10,564 nucleotides of DNA from Roseburia sp. (GCA_017621905.1 JAGASC010000248.1:1-10564); one strand, 5' to 3'. Positions 1 to 6,733 are shown, counted from the stretch's first letter. Numbers and translations are program-made. The notes: generated from the letters alone by a model not told the origin.

Positions 1-221
1 AATCCTTAAGTGACCCGCTAAAAATGTATCTTGGTGACATTTACACAGTATCTGTCAATTTGGCAGGACTTCCCGGAATCTCTCTCCCCTGTGGAAAGGA
101 CAAAAACGGCCTGCCCATAGGATTACAGCTAATCGGCGACTGCTTCCAGGAGAAAAAAATCATCCGGGCAGCATACGCATTTGAGCACACCAGAACCTAC
201 GAGCACAGCCCGCTTGCATAG
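1..221 (+). CDS. gatA: Asp-tRNA(Asn)/Glu-tRNA(Gln) amidotransferase subunit A, C-terminal fragment
   Basis: This is the last 72 or so codons of GatA, cut by the left window edge; the frame opens at base 3 and ends at TAG 219-221. GatA is the amidase subunit of the cytoplasmic GatCAB complex. It hydrolyses glutamine and supplies ammonia to GatB, which amidates mischarged Glu-tRNA(Gln) or Asp-tRNA(Asn). The visible stretch reads DPLKMYLGDIYTVSVNLAGL and continues through PGISLPCG and GLPIGLQLIG, which is the conserved distal part of the amidase-signature fold. The catalytic Lys/Ser/Ser residues lie upstream, outside the window. The C-terminus (AYAFEHTRTYEH) has the expected position and style, so the gene appears intact at this end. 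It is followed on the same strand by gatB, which supports the call. Confidence 0.93.
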   Translation, partial: SLSDPLKMYLGDIYTVSVNLAGLPGISLPCGKDKNGLPIGLQLIGDCFQEKKIIRAAYAFEHTRTYEHSPLA

Positions 222-381
222 TCCGAAAGCCGCCACAAGCCGGCATAGCCAAACCGCAATGCGACGGCGGAATAAAGCAAAATGAAATTTTATCGCTAAG
301 GTGCGAAGCAGCTGAACACAGTCACCAATAAAGTCACATAAACAACGTGCAAGACGCAGCATCAGCAGAATCGAGGTAACC
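222..381 (+). other. gatA-gatB intergenic spacer, no gene found
   Basis: There are 160 nt between the gatA stop and the gatB start, although these genes are commonly adjacent or overlapping. I find no convincing ORF, no clear promoter pair and no T-tailed terminator. The first half is GC-rich, with a possible weak hairpin between CCGCC (230-234) and GGCGG (266-270). The last bases supply the gatB ribosome binding site (GAGGT, 373-377). The function of the rest is unknown. Confidence 0.5.
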
Positions 382-1812
382 ATGAGTAAGACATACGAAA
401 CCGTCATTGGACTAGAAGTCCATGTTGAATTAGCAACAAAAACAAAAATATTCTGCGGTTGTTCCACCGCTTTCGGAGGAGTACCCAACAGCCACACCTG
501 CCCGGTCTGCACCGGAATGCCGGGTTCCCTGCCGGTTTTAAACAAACAGGTAGTAGAATATGCCATGGCAGTAGGTCTGGCAACAAACTGTAAAATAACC
601 CAGTACTGCAAATTTGACCGCAAAAACTACTTTTACCCGGATAATCCCCAAAACTATCAGATTTCCCAGCTATATCTTCCAATCTGCCGGGATGGAGGAG
701 TAGAAATTGAGACCGAAGCAGGAAAGAAGACCATCGGAATCCATGAAATCCACATGGAAGAGGATGCCGGCAAACTGGTACACGACGAGTGGGAGGACGT
801 ATCCATTGTGGATTACAACCGTTCCGGTGTGCCTCTCATCGAAATCGTATCCGAGCCGGATATGCGTTCCGCAGAAGAGGTAATCGCCTATCTGGAAAAA
901 CTGCGCCTGATCATCCAGTATCTCGGCGCATCCGATTGCAAATTAAACGAGGGTTCCATGCATGCCGACGTCAATCTGTCCGTCCGCGAAGCAGGGGCAA
1001 CAGAATTCGGAACCCGTACCGAAATGAAAAACCTAAACTCCTTTAAAGCCATCGCCAGAGCCATCGAGGGTGAACGCGCCCGTCAAATCGAGCTTTTGGA
1101 AGAGGGCAAAGCAGTCATCCAGGAAACCCGCCGCTGGGACGACAACAAAGAAGCTTCCCATGCCATGCGATCCAAAGAAGACGCCCAGGACTACCGCTAT
1201 TTCCCGGAGCCGGACTTAGTGCCGGTAGTCATCAGCGATGAATGGATCGCGGAAGTAAAATCCTGTCAGCCGGAGATGCGTGAGGAAAAAATGCAGCGTT
1301 ATCAGACCGAATTCGGTCTGCCAAAATACGACGCAGAGATCCTTACCGGGGACAAAAATTTTGCAGACCTGTTTGAGGCCACCACAGCACTCTGCGGTAA
1401 GCCGAAAAAAGTATCCAACTGGATCATGGTGGAGACGATTCGCCTGTTAAAGGAAAACGAAAAAGATCCGGATGAAATCACATTCTCCCCGATAAACCTG
1501 GCAAAACTGATTGAACTGGCGGATGCCGGTTCAATCACCAACACGGTAGCAAAAGAAGTCTTTGAACTGATATTCAAAGAAGATATTGATCCGGAGCATT
1601 ATGTGGAAGAAAAAGGATTAAAGACAGTTAACGATGAGAGTGAGCTCCGTACCGTGGTAGAACAGGTCATTAAAAACAACCCGCAGTCCGTAGAAGATTA
1701 CCATAACGGAAAAGAAAAAGCCATCGGTTTTTTGGTAGGCCAGACCATGAAAGCCATGAAAGGTAAAGCAAACCCGGGATTGGTAAATCAGCTATTAAAA
1801 GAATTGCTATAG
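382..1812 (+). CDS. gatB: Asp-tRNA(Asn)/Glu-tRNA(Gln) amidotransferase subunit B
   Basis: GatB (476 aa, the usual length) is the tRNA-binding and kinase/transamidase subunit of GatCAB. It phosphorylates the side-chain carboxylate of Glu- or Asp-tRNA and amidates it with ammonia channelled from GatA. The N-terminus has the family start YETVIGLEVHVEL, then a cysteine zinc-knuckle pattern at C25, C27, C40 and C43 (CGC...CPVC). FDRKNYFYPDNPQNYQISQ, HMEEDAGKLVH, DYNRSGVPLIEIVSEPDMRS and GTRTEMKNLNSFK follow, all conserved catalytic-cradle motifs. The last ~140 residues form the helical GatB/YqeY-type tail that contacts tRNA. The start is chosen because ATG 382 follows GAGGT and begins directly at the conserved N-terminus. 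It lies 160 nt after gatA. gatC is not in the window and may be upstream of gatA. No frameshift or missing motif is visible. Confidence 0.97.
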   Translation: MSKTYETVIGLEVHVELATKTKIFCGCSTAFGGVPNSHTCPVCTGMPGSLPVLNKQVVEYAMAVGLATNCKITQYCKFDRKNYFYPDNPQNYQISQLYLPICRDGGVEIETEAGKKTIGIHEIHMEEDAGKLVHDEWEDVSIVDYNRSGVPLIEIVSEPDMRSAEEVIAYLEKLRLIIQYLGASDCKLNEGSMHADVNLSVREAGATEFGTRTEMKNLNSFKAIARAIEGERARQIELLEEGKAVIQETRRWDDNKEASHAMRSKEDAQDYRYFPEPDLVPVVISDEWIAEVKSCQPEMREEKMQRYQTEFGLPKYDAEILTGDKNFADLFEATTALCGKPKKVSNWIMVETIRLLKENEKDPDEITFSPINLAKLIELADAGSITNTVAKEVFELIFKEDIDPEHYVEEKGLKTVNDESELRTVVEQVIKNNPQSVEDYHNGKEKAIGFLVGQTMKAMKGKANPGLVNQLLKELL

Positions 1813-1902
1813 CGCATATTTACAGGAAACCGCTGAATAGACGCATTGTTCTTGCACTGACGGAACCTTAAAATTTTACCTTCTAAAACACATCAACAAT
1901 GG

Positions 1903-1955
1903 AAAAAAATCCGCTTGGCGGGGCATACACATCAAAAAAACCTGTATATGCCCCG
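1903..1955 (-). terminator. Rho-independent terminator of the ABC exporter operon, possibly bidirectional
   Basis: Read on the minus strand, about 34 nt after the stop of the second exporter gene, a 9-bp perfect stem forms between positions 1955-1947 and 1927-1919 (plus-strand arms CGGGGCATA and TATGCCCCG). A compact CCGC-CAA-GCGG hairpin (1921-1911) follows, then a run of seven T (plus-strand A run 1903-1909). The two hairpins overlap by three bases and probably compete. The plus-strand reading has a stem 107 nt after gatB but a poorer T tract, so termination of gatB here is only possible. Confidence 0.72.
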
Positions 1956-1988
1956 GCCTGCATTTTGATTTCGCTCTCTGTCTGGAAC

Positions 1989-3929
1989 TCAGCCTTCCGC
2001 TAATTTCCCTGTATACAACTGATAATACTTGCCCTTAGCCTCCATCAACTGTTCATGGTTACCCCGCTCAATAATGCGTCCCTGTTCAAGTACCATAATA
2101 CAATCACTGTTTCGAACCGTAGACAACCGGTGCGCAATCACAAACGTGGTTCTTCCCGCCATCAGCTTATCCATACCATCCTGTACAATCTTCTCCGTTC
2201 TGGTATCAATGGAACTGGTAGCCTCATCCAGAATCAGCACCGGCGGATCCGCAATGGCAGCCCGTGCAATCGCCAGTAACTGCCGCTGTCCCTGACTAAG
2301 GTTCGCCCCGTCACCGGTCAGCATGGTCCGATACCCGTTCGGCAACTGTCTTATAAAAGTATCCGCATTTGCAAGCTTTGCCGCTGCAATGACTTCCTCA
2401 TCCGTAGCATCCAACTTTCCGTAACGGATATTATCCATAACCGTAGCCGTAAACAAATGCGTATCCTGCAGTACAATACCAAGGGAATGACGCAGATCCT
2501 CTTTTTTTATCTTATTAATATTAATTCCATCATAACGAATCTTACCATCCTGAATATCATAAAACCGATTGATCAAATTCGTAATCGTAGTCTTTCCGGC
2601 CCCCGTACTTCCGACAAAAGCAATCTTCTGACCGGGAGTAGCATAAAGATCCACATTGTGCAGCACGATTTTGTCCTCATTGTACCCAAAGTCCACATCG
2701 TCAAACACCACATCACCTTTCAGCTCCACATAATCTACGCTGCCGTCTGCCTGGTGCGTATGCTTCCATGCCCACAGCCCGGTACGTTCCTTGCTCTCTA
2801 CCAGCCGTCCGTTTTCTTTCTTCGCGTAAACCAGAGTGACATACCCCTCATCCGTTTCCGGTTTCTCATCCAGCAGAGCGAAAATTCGCTCGCAGCCTGC
2901 CAGAGCCATGAAAATATTGTTGATCTGCTGGCTGATTTGGTTGATAGGCTGGTTGAAACTCTTATTGTAAGTTAAAAAGCTGGCAAGGCCGCCAACCGTA
3001 AAACCGCCGACACCGCCCAGCGCCAGCGCACCGCCTACCGCGGCAATGACCACGTAGCTTAAATTTCCAAGCTGTGAATTGATGGGGCCTAAAGCGTTAC
3101 CAAAGGTATTCGCATTTCGTGCACTGTCAAACAGCTGGTCGTTTAACTCATTGAATTTCTCGATGCTTTCTTCCTCATGGGTGAACACCTTAACGACCTT
3201 TTGACCGTCCATCATTTCTTCGATATAACCATTCAGAGCACCGATGTCTTTCTGCTGCCCGATAAAGTAGCGGGAGCTTTGTCCGCCCACCTTTTTCGTC
3301 ACCAACAGTGTAATGCCCACCATGGCCAGGGAAAGGAGGGTCAGCGGCACATTCAGAACAAACATGAAAATCAGCACGCCCACGATTGTGATACCGCTGT
3401 TGATGAACTGCGGCAGCGCCTGGGAAATCAGCTGGCGCAGGGTGTCGATATCGTTGGTGTAGCAGGACATGATATCGCCATGGGCATGGGTATCAAAATA
3501 TTTAATCGGAAGGCTCTGCATGTGAGTAAACATATCATTTCGCAAATTTCGCAGTGTACCCTGGGCTACATACACCATAAGTTTAGCCTGTACATATGAG
3601 GCAGCAGCGCCCATTAAATAAAAACCTGCCATCCGGGCAAGCGCTTTTGCCAGATTGCCAAAATCAGGATTGGCCTGACTGGTCAGCGGTACGATATAAT
3701 CGTCAATCAGGGTCTGAATGAATTTGGTTCCCTTAATGTTGGCAAATACAGAGATAAAAATACAGATAATAACAATCGTGTAATGTACAGCATAGTCTTT
3801 AAAAACATATTTTAATAAACGTTTCAACAGCTGCCCCGGATTTTTAATCTTAGGTCTTGGTCCTCTTGCACCTCTCGGACCGCCTGGACCCTGGGGCATT
3901 GGTTTTGCATTTGCATTCGGTTCTGCCAT
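1989..3929 (-). CDS. ABC exporter half-transporter, consensus-site subunit (TM288-like)
   Basis: This is a 646-aa type IV (ABC-B-like) exporter subunit with six predicted membrane helices, about residues 45-345, fused to an ATPase domain of about 402-640. ATPase motifs: Walker A GSTGAGKT at 440-447, Q-loop Q488, signature LSQGQ at 544-548, Walker B VLILD plus catalytic E569, and switch H600. The LSQGQ signature with an intact Glu and His matches the consensus-site partner (TM288 type) of asymmetric heterodimers. Its ATP site would be the hydrolytic one, completed by VSGGQ from the partner. The N-terminus (residues 1-30) is a Pro/Gly/Arg-rich, probably disordered cytoplasmic tail. About 35 residues (366-400, KKENGRLVES...) are inserted between the last helix and the ATPase core. 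ATG 3929 overlaps the upstream stop as TAATG with GGAGG eight bases before, so translation is coupled. The substrate (drug, peptide or lipid) cannot be read from sequence. Confidence 0.93.
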   Translation of the reverse strand: MAEPNANAKPMPQGPGGPRGARGPRPKIKNPGQLLKRLLKYVFKDYAVHYTIVIICIFISVFANIKGTKFIQTLIDDYIVPLTSQANPDFGNLAKALARMAGFYLMGAAASYVQAKLMVYVAQGTLRNLRNDMFTHMQSLPIKYFDTHAHGDIMSCYTNDIDTLRQLISQALPQFINSGITIVGVLIFMFVLNVPLTLLSLAMVGITLLVTKKVGGQSSRYFIGQQKDIGALNGYIEEMMDGQKVVKVFTHEEESIEKFNELNDQLFDSARNANTFGNALGPINSQLGNLSYVVIAAVGGALALGGVGGFTVGGLASFLTYNKSFNQPINQISQQINNIFMALAGCERIFALLDEKPETDEGYVTLVYAKKENGRLVESKERTGLWAWKHTHQADGSVDYVELKGDVVFDDVDFGYNEDKIVLHNVDLYATPGQKIAFVGSTGAGKTTITNLINRFYDIQDGKIRYDGININKIKKEDLRHSLGIVLQDTHLFTATVMDNIRYGKLDATDEEVIAAAKLANADTFIRQLPNGYRTMLTGDGANLSQGQRQLLAIARAAIADPPVLILDEATSSIDTRTEKIVQDGMDKLMAGRTTFVIAHRLSTVRNSDCIMVLEQGRIIERGNHEQLMEAKGKYYQLYTGKLAEG

Positions 3930-5677
3930 TATGCTGCACCTCCTTCGTCAAAATCTCCATTACCGGAGGTCTGGGATTCGTATACCTCACGGTAAATATC
4001 ATTGGTGGCAAGCAGCTCCTCGTGAGTGCCGAAACCGTCAACAGCGCCTTCGTTCAGCACAATAATGCGGTCCGCATTCTGTACAGATGCAATACGCTGC
4101 GCAATGATAAGCTTTGTAGTACCCGGAATTTCTTCGACAAAAGCCTGCCTGATTTTGGCATCCGTAGCCGTATCCACAGCGCTGGTACTGTCATCCAAAA
4201 TCAAAATTTTCGGATTTTTCAGTAAAGCTCTGGCAATACACAGACGCTGTTTCTGACCGCCGGATACGTTGGTTCCGCCCTGCTCGATATGAGTGTTGTA
4301 GCCATCCGGAAAGCGCTCGATAAATTCATCTGCGCAGGCCAGCTTACATGCGTGTCTGCACTCTTCCTCGGTGGCATCCTTATTTCCCCAGCGGAGATTT
4401 TCATAAATGCTGCCGGAAAACAATACATTTTTCTGTAAAACCACGGAAACCTCATTTCGCAGTGTATCCAGATCGTAGCTGCGCACATCCTTGCCGCCCA
4501 CCAGAACACGACCTTCATTCACATCGTAGAGACGGCTGATTAAGTTCACCAGAGATGACTTGGAGCTGCCGGTACCTCCGATGATACCGATGGTTTCGCC
4601 GGAGCGGATGGAAAGGTTGATATCATCCAGTATCGGGCGGTCGGAAGATTGATTATACCGGAAAGTAACATGGTCAAATACAATACTTCCGTCCGTTACT
4701 TCGTAGTCCGGATGTTCCGGATTATTCAAGTCGCTCTTTTCATTCAAAACTTCACAGATACGTTTCGCGGAAGCCACACTCATGGTCATCATGACAAAAA
4801 TCATGGAAAGCATCATCAGGTTCATTAAAATATTCATACAGTAGGTCAGAAGGCTCATGAGCTGTCCGGTGGAGAGTGTATTTCTTACAACCATCTTTGC
4901 GCCAAGCCAGCTGATGGCGATGATACAGCTGTAAGAGGCAACCTGCATCAGCGGATTGTTGAAAGCCAGAATGCTTTCGGCTTTGGTGAACATATGGTAG
5001 ATGTTCTGGCTGGCCTTTGTGAACCGTTTTTTCTCATAATCCTCTCTGACATAAGCCTTGACTACCCGGATCGCAGAGACATTTTCCTGCACGGAGGCAT
5101 TTAATTCATCGTATTTCGGGAAAACCTGGGTAAAATACTTATGGGCAGATACGGTGATGATGGCCAGAAAAATACCCAGTACAACCACTGCAATCAGATA
5201 AATGGATGCCAGCTTCGGGCTGATGACAAAAGACATCACCATGGCACAGATCAAAGAAATCGGCGCACGAAAGCACATCCGCAGCAGCATCTGATAAGCC
5301 ATCTGCAGGTTGGTCACATCGGTGGTAAGTCTCGTCACAAGGCCTGCCGTACTGAATTTGTCAATGTTGGAAAAAGAAAAGGTCTGAATATTTTCAAACA
5401 TGCCTTTTCTTAAATTCCTGGCAAAGCCGGTGGAGGCGCTGGCACCGAATTTTGCGCCCATAAGACCGGAAAAAAGACCGAAAGCGGCGGCCACAAGCAT
5501 AAAGCCGCCCATAATGAAAATATGTTTCAGATCGCCGGCTTCGACACCGTCGTCAATAATGGAAGCCATCATAAGCGGGATAATGGTCTCCATGAGCACT
5601 TCGAGAACCATGAAAACGGGGGTGAGAAAGGAATCCCGTTTGAACTCTTTGATTTGTGCCCCTAAAGTTTTTAACAT
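3929..5677 (-). CDS. ABC exporter half-transporter, degenerate-site subunit (TM287-like)
   Basis: This is a 582-aa type IV ABC exporter subunit, with membrane domain about 15-305 and ATPase domain about 330-570. Motifs: Walker A GGTGSSKS at 367-374, Q-loop Q415, signature VSGGQ at 471-475, and Walker B ILILD at 491-495. The catalytic Glu is replaced by D496 and the switch His by Q527 (IIAQRIAS). This Asp/Gln pair plus the tail GFGTHEELL...YREVYESQ is the hallmark of the degenerate-site subunit in heterodimers such as TM287/288 and BmrCD. It should bind ATP with little hydrolysis and pair with the product of the next gene. A TTG at 5698 would add seven residues. I prefer ATG 5677, because AGAAGGA lies nine bases upstream and the protein then starts MLKTLGAQIKEF, a normal N-terminus for the family. 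Its 3' end carries the ribosome binding site of the next gene. Confidence 0.93.
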   Translation of the reverse strand: MLKTLGAQIKEFKRDSFLTPVFMVLEVLMETIIPLMMASIIDDGVEAGDLKHIFIMGGFMLVAAAFGLFSGLMGAKFGASASTGFARNLRKGMFENIQTFSFSNIDKFSTAGLVTRLTTDVTNLQMAYQMLLRMCFRAPISLICAMVMSFVISPKLASIYLIAVVVLGIFLAIITVSAHKYFTQVFPKYDELNASVQENVSAIRVVKAYVREDYEKKRFTKASQNIYHMFTKAESILAFNNPLMQVASYSCIIAISWLGAKMVVRNTLSTGQLMSLLTYCMNILMNLMMLSMIFVMMTMSVASAKRICEVLNEKSDLNNPEHPDYEVTDGSIVFDHVTFRYNQSSDRPILDDINLSIRSGETIGIIGGTGSSKSSLVNLISRLYDVNEGRVLVGGKDVRSYDLDTLRNEVSVVLQKNVLFSGSIYENLRWGNKDATEEECRHACKLACADEFIERFPDGYNTHIEQGGTNVSGGQKQRLCIARALLKNPKILILDDSTSAVDTATDAKIRQAFVEEIPGTTKLIIAQRIASVQNADRIIVLNEGAVDGFGTHEELLATNDIYREVYESQTSGNGDFDEGGAA

Positions 5678-5698
5678 GTAATCACATCCTTCTTTCAA

Positions 5699-5837
5699 AA
5701 TTTAAGCACCAAACAACGATTCTTCACGCAACATGGCAAAAATCCAGCGCAGATCTATCAGAGCGCCGGAATATGAATTGCGATTTTCATGGGCTTGCGG
5801 TCGTAACTATGAAGGTACTGAATAGCTACGAAAAATA
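5699..5837 (-). other. Exporter operon 5' leader, about 175 nt, with short overlapping frames
   Basis: The predicted leftward transcript starts near 5854 and reaches the first exporter ATG at 5677, giving a long leader. No T-tailed attenuator is seen. On the minus strand an open frame ends at the TAA of 5704-5702 and reads ...GALIDLRWIFAMLREESLFGA; its internal ATG (5735-5733) would give a 10-residue peptide. On the plus strand the 30-codon frame 5733-5825 reads MAKIQRRSIRAPEYELRFSW and so on. Neither has a convincing ribosome binding site. GCGC arms at 5747-5750 and 5763-5766 can form a short bulged hairpin. Function is unknown; it may be a repeat-derived sequence (see the hairpin at 5802-5830). 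Confidence 0.4.
5802..5830. repeat. Hairpin repeat, copy A
   Basis: Arms CGTAACTAT (5802-5810) and ATAGCTACG (5822-5830) pair over nine positions with one A-C mismatch, which becomes G-U in minus-strand RNA. They enclose the loop GAAGGTACTGA (5811-5821). Copy B, 210 bp to the right, has the same loop with one extra T and a stem changed at two adjacent base pairs on both arms. That preserves pairing and marks the two as one structural family. Confidence 0.65.
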
Positions 5838-5857
5838 ATTGTTAGTGTACTAACAAT
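5838..5857. promoter_or_regulatory. Palindromic operator over the exporter transcription start
   Basis: ATTGTTAGTGTACTAACAAT is a perfect 9-bp inverted repeat around a 2-bp centre. It begins four bases downstream of the leftward -10 element and covers the predicted +1 (about 5854), so a bound protein would block the exporter promoter. The divergent MarR-family gene is the obvious candidate, since these regulators bind such palindromes and usually control neighbours. The core TTGTTAG-N4-CTAACAA is also one symmetric base away from the Rex redox-repressor consensus TTGTTAA-N4-TTAACAA, so Rex is a real alternative. Confidence 0.7.
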
Positions 5858-5860
5858 ATA

Positions 5861-5889
5861 GTTATACGCTATCAAAGACGCGATGTCAA
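5861..5889 (-). promoter_or_regulatory. SigmaA-type promoter of the ABC exporter operon
   Basis: On the minus strand a perfect -35 TTGACA (5889-5884) is followed by a 17-bp spacer and a -10 TATAAC (5866-5861), five of six bases matching consensus. The predicted start is near 5854, inside the palindromic operator. The strength of the elements suggests a strong promoter that is normally kept off by the repressor. Confidence 0.82.
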
Positions 5890-5896
5890 CTGTAAC

Positions 5897-5932
5897 TTTG
5901 TGAAAAAATTATGTTTTTAAATTTGTGAAAAA
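5897..5932 (+). repeat. Short direct repeat TTTGTGAAAAA in AT-rich divergent region
   Basis: TTTGTGAAAAA occurs at 5897-5907 and again at 5922-5932, 25 bp apart. The stretch 5890-5950 is very AT-rich and lies between the exporter promoter and the regulator gene. It may contain the regulator's own promoter (TATATT 5935-5940 as a -10), but I see no good -35 and cannot assign one. Confidence 0.4.
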
Positions 5933-6011
5933 TATATATTTCTTTTTTGGCAAATACCATTTAGAATAGGAAGAGCAAAGCATAGCCGCGGTCACAGAAT
6001 AGAGAAAACAG

Positions 6012-6057
6012 CGTAACAGTGAAGGTATCTGAACTGTTACGGTATCTGAACTGTCAC
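6012..6057. repeat. Hairpin repeat, copy B, with partial tandem duplication
   Basis: CGTAACAGT (6012-6020) and ACTGTTACG (6033-6041) form a perfect 9-bp stem around the loop GAAGGTATCTGA (6021-6032). The loop and right arm are then duplicated in tandem: GGTATCTGAACTGTTAC (6024-6040) is followed by GGTATCTGAACTGTCAC (6041-6057), one mismatch in 17. It lies in the 5' region of the MarR gene, 52 bases before its start, and is related to copy A at 5802-5830. Confidence 0.7.
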
Positions 6058-6108
6058 AAATCATCCGAAAGCAGATTATGCAGAGGAGACAACGGGAAAG
6101 GAAAGAAC

Positions 6109-6582
6109 ATGAGACGGGTAGGAGCATTAGGATATAAAATAAGGTTGATTCACAACGGAATACACAAGCGGATGGAAGCAAAGCGCAGTGCCAACGGTGA
6201 CAATTTGACCGGTATGCAGCGATGGCTTATCGGATACCTGAATGACCATGAAGACGAGGACATCTATCAAAAGGATATCGAGGCAGCATTTTCCGTGTCC
6301 CGTGCCACTGCGTCCAATATGCTTTCGGTCATGGAGCGCAACGGACTCTTAGAGCGTGTGTCCGTGGAGAAGGACGCCCGCCTCAAAAAGCTGATGCTTA
6401 CCGATAAGGCGAAAAATATGCTTCATGCAGCCGATTTGCATGTGGCAGAAACGGAAAATTTGTTAATGCAGGGATTTACCAAGGCGGAAGTGGCGCAGCT
6501 GATGGGATACCTTGACCGGATTTTGCAAAATCTTGGAACCGAAGATTTCGATTCTTTGGCAGAAGAAAGGCCAAATGATTGA
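6109..6582 (+). CDS. MarR-family winged-helix transcriptional regulator
   Basis: This 157-aa protein is a typical-length MarR regulator: an N-terminal dimerisation helix (about 5-25), a winged helix-turn-helix (about 35-100), and C-terminal dimer helices (about 103-142). The recognition region VSRATASNMLSVMERNGLLE and the wing with the D89-A-R91 pattern (SVEKDARLKKLMLT) are characteristic. A longer frame from GTG 6019 would translate through the hairpin repeat. ATG 6109 is preferred because GGGAAAGGAAAG lies just upstream and the family N-terminus begins there. The gene diverges from the ABC exporter operon, whose start overlaps a palindrome, so it is probably the exporter's repressor, relieved by a ligand. 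No cysteine-based OhrR-type redox switch is visible in the N-terminus. The ligand and any autoregulation are unknown. Confidence 0.9.
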   Translation: MRRVGALGYKIRLIHNGIHKRMEAKRSANGDNLTGMQRWLIGYLNDHEDEDIYQKDIEAAFSVSRATASNMLSVMERNGLLERVSVEKDARLKKLMLTDKAKNMLHAADLHVAETENLLMQGFTKAEVAQLMGYLDRILQNLGTEDFDSLAEERPND

Positions 6583-6617
6583 GAAAATCCGGACAGATAA
6601 GAAGAGAAATGTATTGA

Positions 6618-6642
6618 AATCTGAAAATATCTATTTTAGATT
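6618..6642. terminator. AT-rich hairpin after the MarR gene, weak terminator candidate
   Basis: AATCT-G-AAAATA (6618-6629) pairs with TATTTTAGATT (6632-6642) over 11 bp with one bulged G and a two-base centre. It lies 36 nt after the regulator stop. It is AT-only except for one pair per arm and has no clean T tail, so termination would be weak. It may simply be AT-rich spacer. Confidence 0.3.
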
Positions 6643-6654
6643 GAAATTAAAATA

Positions 6655-6701
6655 CAACATAATGTAGTGAAAGTGATTGACAAAAACACTATATATTGTA
6701 T
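6655..6701 (+). promoter_or_regulatory. Tandem NrdR boxes upstream of nrdD
   Basis: ACACTATATATTGTAT (6686-6701) matches the NrdR box consensus ACACWATATATWGTGT at nearly every position. A degenerate second box (6655-6670, right half TGTAGTGA) starts exactly 31 bp earlier, the roughly three-helical-turn spacing typical of paired NrdR boxes. NrdR is the Zn/ATP-cone repressor of ribonucleotide reductase operons and acts when (d)ATP is plentiful. The strong box sits between -35 and -10 and overlaps the -10. Confidence 0.85.
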
Positions 6702-6704
6702 AAT
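6677..6704 (+). promoter_or_regulatory. SigmaA-type promoter of nrdD
   Basis: Perfect TTGACA (6677-6682), a 16-bp spacer and perfect TATAAT (6699-6704) give a predicted start near 6711. The NrdR box fills the spacer, so NrdR binding would directly exclude RNA polymerase. The leader to the nrdD start is about 120 nt. Confidence 0.88.
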
Positions 6705-6733
6705 AGAATCTACCAAGAAACATTGAGGAGTAT

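Noticed and set aside
129..623. 164-codon minus-strand frame opposite gatA/gatB
   Set aside because: It is a shadow of the conserved gatB N-terminus; the cysteine-rich, low-logic protein has no domain.
2457..2975. 172-codon plus-strand frame opposite the exporter gene
   Set aside because: It is antisense to the conserved ATPase domain, shows no family motif, and has no separate promoter or ribosome binding site.
3177..3599. 140-codon plus-strand frame opposite the exporter membrane domain
   Set aside because: Its His/Gln-rich composition comes from complementing membrane-helix codons, and it has no start signal.
5678..5698. TTG 5698 start for the first exporter subunit
   Set aside because: The codons it would add contain the AGAAGGA ribosome binding site for ATG 5677, which gives a normal family N-terminus.
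5656..5838. 60-codon plus-strand frame across the exporter leader
   Set aside because: It overlaps the exporter start region and runs through hairpin copy A; its tail is simply a translation of the repeat, and no ribosome binding site is present.
5802..6057. CRISPR-like array
   Set aside because: There are only two diverged hairpins and one partial tandem copy, without regular spacers or cas genes.
6019..6108. Longer start of the MarR gene from GTG 6019
   Set aside because: The extra 30 codons translate the hairpin repeat and do not resemble a MarR N-terminus; a purine-rich ribosome binding site stands before ATG 6109.
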